A stretch of DNA of 64,000 nucleotides, taken from assembly GCA_039565995.1 (NCBI GenBank), contig CP154795.1:2914001-2978000 (forward strand). Direction: 5' to 3'. The notes under the pieces are model-generated. The model ran no database searches. It was given only the letters and a program-made list of their open reading frames with translations, and was not told the origin of the DNA. The DNA is from Propionibacteriaceae bacterium ZF39 (lineage in GTDB: Bacteria; Actinomycetota; Actinomycetes; Propionibacteriales; Propionibacteriaceae). The position numbers were made by a program, and so were the translations under genes. Within the stretch, counting starts at the first letter, position 1; each line of letters opens with the position of its first letter. Below, piece by piece: positions 61,942 through 64,000 of the stretch.

Positions 61942-64000
61942 TCAGTCCGTGACGTGCAGCACACCGCCCGCGCCCTTCTCGGCGAGCGACATCTGATGGT
62001 TCACGAGCGAATAGTTCCCGGCCTCCGGCATCACCAGTTCGACGAAACCGCCCTGGCTGGCTACCAGTCCCAGGGTCTGGCTGCCGCCGGGGCCGGGTCG
62101 CAGTCGCCAGTCGCCCTCGGACCACACCGTGTCGAACTGCCCGCCGACCACGTGGAACGCAATCGACTCATTCGGGCCGGCATTGAGGACCCAGATCCGG
62201 ACCCGATCACCAGTGCGCGCTGTGAGGGGTTCATGGCGATACTGATTCGGATAACCGTTGAAGACGACGGCGTCCGGCGTCCGGGCCCCGATCTTGTCGG
62301 CGTCACCGGCAGCCCCCTGCGGCCCCCAATACTGCTCGCTCTGGACCAACAGGAACTCCTTGTCGACCGGAGGCAGATCGGGCGGATCGATGATCACCGC
62401 CCCGAACATGCCGTTGGCGATGTGGAGGGACATGGGCACGGCCGAGCAGTGATACATCCAGATTCCCGCACGCTCCGCAGTGAAGCGATAGGTCAGCTGC
62501 TCGCCGGGGGCGATCACCCGCATCGGCTTGTCGGGGGCGAGGGCACCGGCGTGGAAGTCGATGCCGTGGCCGATCCTCCCGTCGTTGACGAATGTGATCT
62601 CGAAGACATCGCCGACCTTGCCACGCAGGGCCGGCCCGGGTGCCGTGCCGTTGAAGGTCCACAGCGCCTGCCGGACGCCGGGAGCGACCTCGGCATCGGT
62701 CTCCGACACCGTGAACGTGTGGCGGTGGATCGTGGTCGCCGGAGCGGGCGGAAGAACCGCGTCCCGCGCCCGGAACCCGGGGCCCGGCGTACCCGCGACG
62801 TTGCCCGTCGCGGCCGGTTCACCGGGCGCAGCCGCGTGGCCGGCATGCTCTCCCGCCGGCCCACCGATGGCCCGCACGACCAGGGTCATGCCCATCTGGC
62901 GGTGACCTGCGATGGAGCACCAACCATCGAGATCGGCACCGACGACGCCGACATCGACCACCGTGCTTGCCCCCGGCGCCAGCCGGCCGCTGCTGACTCC
63001 GTTGGCGAGCACGAGGTCGTGGACCTGGGCAGGGTCGGTGTTGGTCAGCTCGATCACGAGCCGGTCTCCCGCCGGCACCTCAATCACGGAGGGGGTGAAG
63101 ACCATGTCATGGGCGGCGACCTGGACCGTTGTCGTACGCCCGGTGGGCGCGATCCCACCGGTGGTTCCCGGCCCGGCATACCGGCCCACGACCGCGACCG
63201 GGTCCACCAGTGCCGCGGCGACGACGGCCAACGCGATCAGCGAGGCGGCCAGCGTCAACTGGCCACGGTGGGTGCGACGCTCGACCAGCGGGTCGACCTC
63301 GGGCTTCTCGCCGGCCGGAACACCTGTCCGGATCAGACGCAGGCCGGTGATGACGGTGGTGACCAGCAGGATCAGGGTCCAGACCAGGCCCGCATAGACG
63401 ACCAGGGACACTGCGACCAGCACGACGCTCGGGAGCGGCAGGAGGAACAGCAGCGCACTGCCGTTGACGAGGGCGATGCGGGTGAAGGTCGACCGGTCGG
63501 TGATGGCGACCATGCGACGGACCACCGCCGGCCCACCACCGATCACGACGGGCAGCAGATAGCTGAGCGCACCCACCAACACCTGCGCCACGAACCCGAC
63601 GGCGAAGGGCCCGACAAGGCCGCGAATGGATTCGGCGCCCGCGGCAAGGTCGGGCGCCATCGCGAGCGCCACAACGGCGGCGACGAGCGTCCCGATCCAC
63701 CAGACGAATCCCGCCATGACCGACCAGGTGGCGAACGACTGGGGGCGCCGCCCCAGGGCTGCGCGCACGAGGGGGCCGGTGAGGATGCCGAGGCCGATGG
63801 CGTACGCGAACAGCGCTGCCACCACGAGCCAACGGAGCCCGAGATAACCGCCGATCACCATCACCGCGACCGAGAGGGTGAGCACCCACCAGGCCTGGCG
63901 CCCGCTCGGGACGGCCTTGTCGTCTGCGCGCGTGCGCAGCATGGTCGGCCAGAGCGTGATCAGCGTGCCCGCGATGGTCAGGCCGACCCAGCCCAGCAGG
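61942..64000 (-). CDS. Membrane-anchored cupredoxin - copper nitrite reductase fusion (5' end outside window)
   Basis: At least 686 residues are visible and the frame is open to the right edge. Seven or more membrane helices come first (about 250 residues), then a cupredoxin domain (VHDLVLANG, WCSIAGHRQMGM gives type 1 copper ligands), a Gly/Ala linker and a NirK/AniA-like reductase: GHGIDFHAGAL, MYHCSAVPMSLHIANGMFG, AFHVVGG and VNHQMSLAEKGA supply the type 1 and type 2 copper ligands. It would reduce nitrite to nitric oxide outside the membrane, with electrons perhaps passing from the membrane part through the extra cupredoxin. Confidence 0.85.
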   Translation of the reverse strand, partial: LLGWVGLTIAGTLITLWPTMLRTRADDKAVPSGRQAWWVLTLSVAVMVIGGYLGLRWLVVAALFAYAIGLGILTGPLVRAALGRRPQSFATWSVMAGFVWWIGTLVAAVVALAMAPDLAAGAESIRGLVGPFAVGFVAQVLVGALSYLLPVVIGGGPAVVRRMVAITDRSTFTRIALVNGSALLFLLPLPSVVLVAVSLVVYAGLVWTLILLVTTVITGLRLIRTGVPAGEKPEVDPLVERRTHRGQLTLAASLIALAVVAAALVDPVAVVGRYAGPGTTGGIAPTGRTTTVQVAAHDMVFTPSVIEVPAGDRLVIELTNTDPAQVHDLVLANGVSSGRLAPGASTVVDVGVVGADLDGWCSIAGHRQMGMTLVVRAIGGPAGEHAGHAAAPGEPAATGNVAGTPGPGFRARDAVLPPAPATTIHRHTFTVSETDAEVAPGVRQALWTFNGTAPGPALRGKVGDVFEITFVNDGRIGHGIDFHAGALAPDKPMRVIAPGEQLTYRFTAERAGIWMYHCSAVPMSLHIANGMFGAVIIDPPDLPPVDKEFLLVQSEQYWGPQGAAGDADKIGARTPDAVVFNGYPNQYRHEPLTARTGDRVRIWVLNAGPNESIAFHVVGGQFDTVWSEGDWRLRPGPGGSQTLGLVASQGGFVELVMPEAGNYSLVNHQMSLAEKGAGGVLHVTD

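Overview
This window comes from a high-GC actinobacterial chromosome. Three things point to Actinobacteria: a mycothiol-type formaldehyde dehydrogenase, a PimB'-like phosphatidylinositol mannosyltransferase, and the actinobacterial qcrCAB/ctaE plus ctaCDF respiratory genes. The gene order also follows, from memory, the Mycobacterium tuberculosis block from about Rv2182c to Rv2220 (acyltransferase, pimB', NlpC/P60, DEDDh-GIY-YIG, trpD, ctaE-qcrCAB, ctaC, erpA, glycerate-kinase-like, gcvT, aminopeptidase, sucB, lipB, lipA, DUF4191, RDD, glnA1). A propionibacterial relative is possible, but the sequence does not settle the family. No rRNA, tRNA, CRISPR array, phage or complete insertion sequence was seen.

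Layout. 1-3.5 kb: a sensor-kinase fragment and two PlsC-type acyltransferases (minus), an alpha/beta hydrolase, a two-helix membrane protein and a tiny Cys-rich protein behind a metalloregulator-like promoter. 3.5-5.9 kb: a non-coding repeat, then mycothiol-dependent formaldehyde oxidation (dehydrogenase plus a metallo-beta-lactamase-fold hydrolase). 5.9-9.8 kb (minus): pimB', a gluzincin-like lipoprotein, an NlpC/P60 endopeptidase and a small Cys protein. 9.8-17.3 kb: a DEDDh/GIY-YIG nuclease, a RAM-domain protein, a rhomboid that has lost its catalytic residues, a cyclophilin, a sunset-domain-like protein, a DNA-binding-like protein, a prepilin peptidase, trpD and a lone receiver domain.

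17.4-26.7 kb is the respiratory core: ctaE-qcrC-qcrA-qcrB forward, guaB1, then ctaC-ctaD-ctaF on the minus strand, with clear terminators. 26.9-34.4 kb (minus): RibD-like reductase, a LigB-like protein and FolP2; two small membrane proteins; a PaaX-like regulator, nitroreductase, enoyl-CoA hydratase and SDR cluster; erpA; and a glycerate-kinase-like protein. 34.4-36.9 kb looks like an accessory insertion: a second copy of the 3.6 kb repeat in inverted orientation, a membrane protein, an antitoxin-like ORF without a partner, and an Mrr-type restriction enzyme. 36.9-59.4 kb returns to the conserved block: pspA, DUF3043, gcvT, aminopeptidase, a DUF4031-HD fusion, an isochorismatase-like hydrolase, nadE, a FUSC-like protein, sucB, lipB, an ABC exporter, lipA, DUF4191, an ECF sigma/YCII module, a DMT transporter, ABC-F, RDD and glnA behind a well-formed GlnR-like operator.

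59.4-64 kb: a two-gene HTH/nucleotidyltransferase unit with a palindromic promoter (probable AbiE-like toxin-antitoxin relative), a deazaflavin-type oxidoreductase, a helical phasin-like protein, and a membrane-anchored fusion of a cupredoxin to a copper nitrite reductase that runs off the right edge. The best leads for something undescribed are the inverted repeat family, the HTH/NTase operon, the pseudo-rhomboid and the nitrite reductase fusion.
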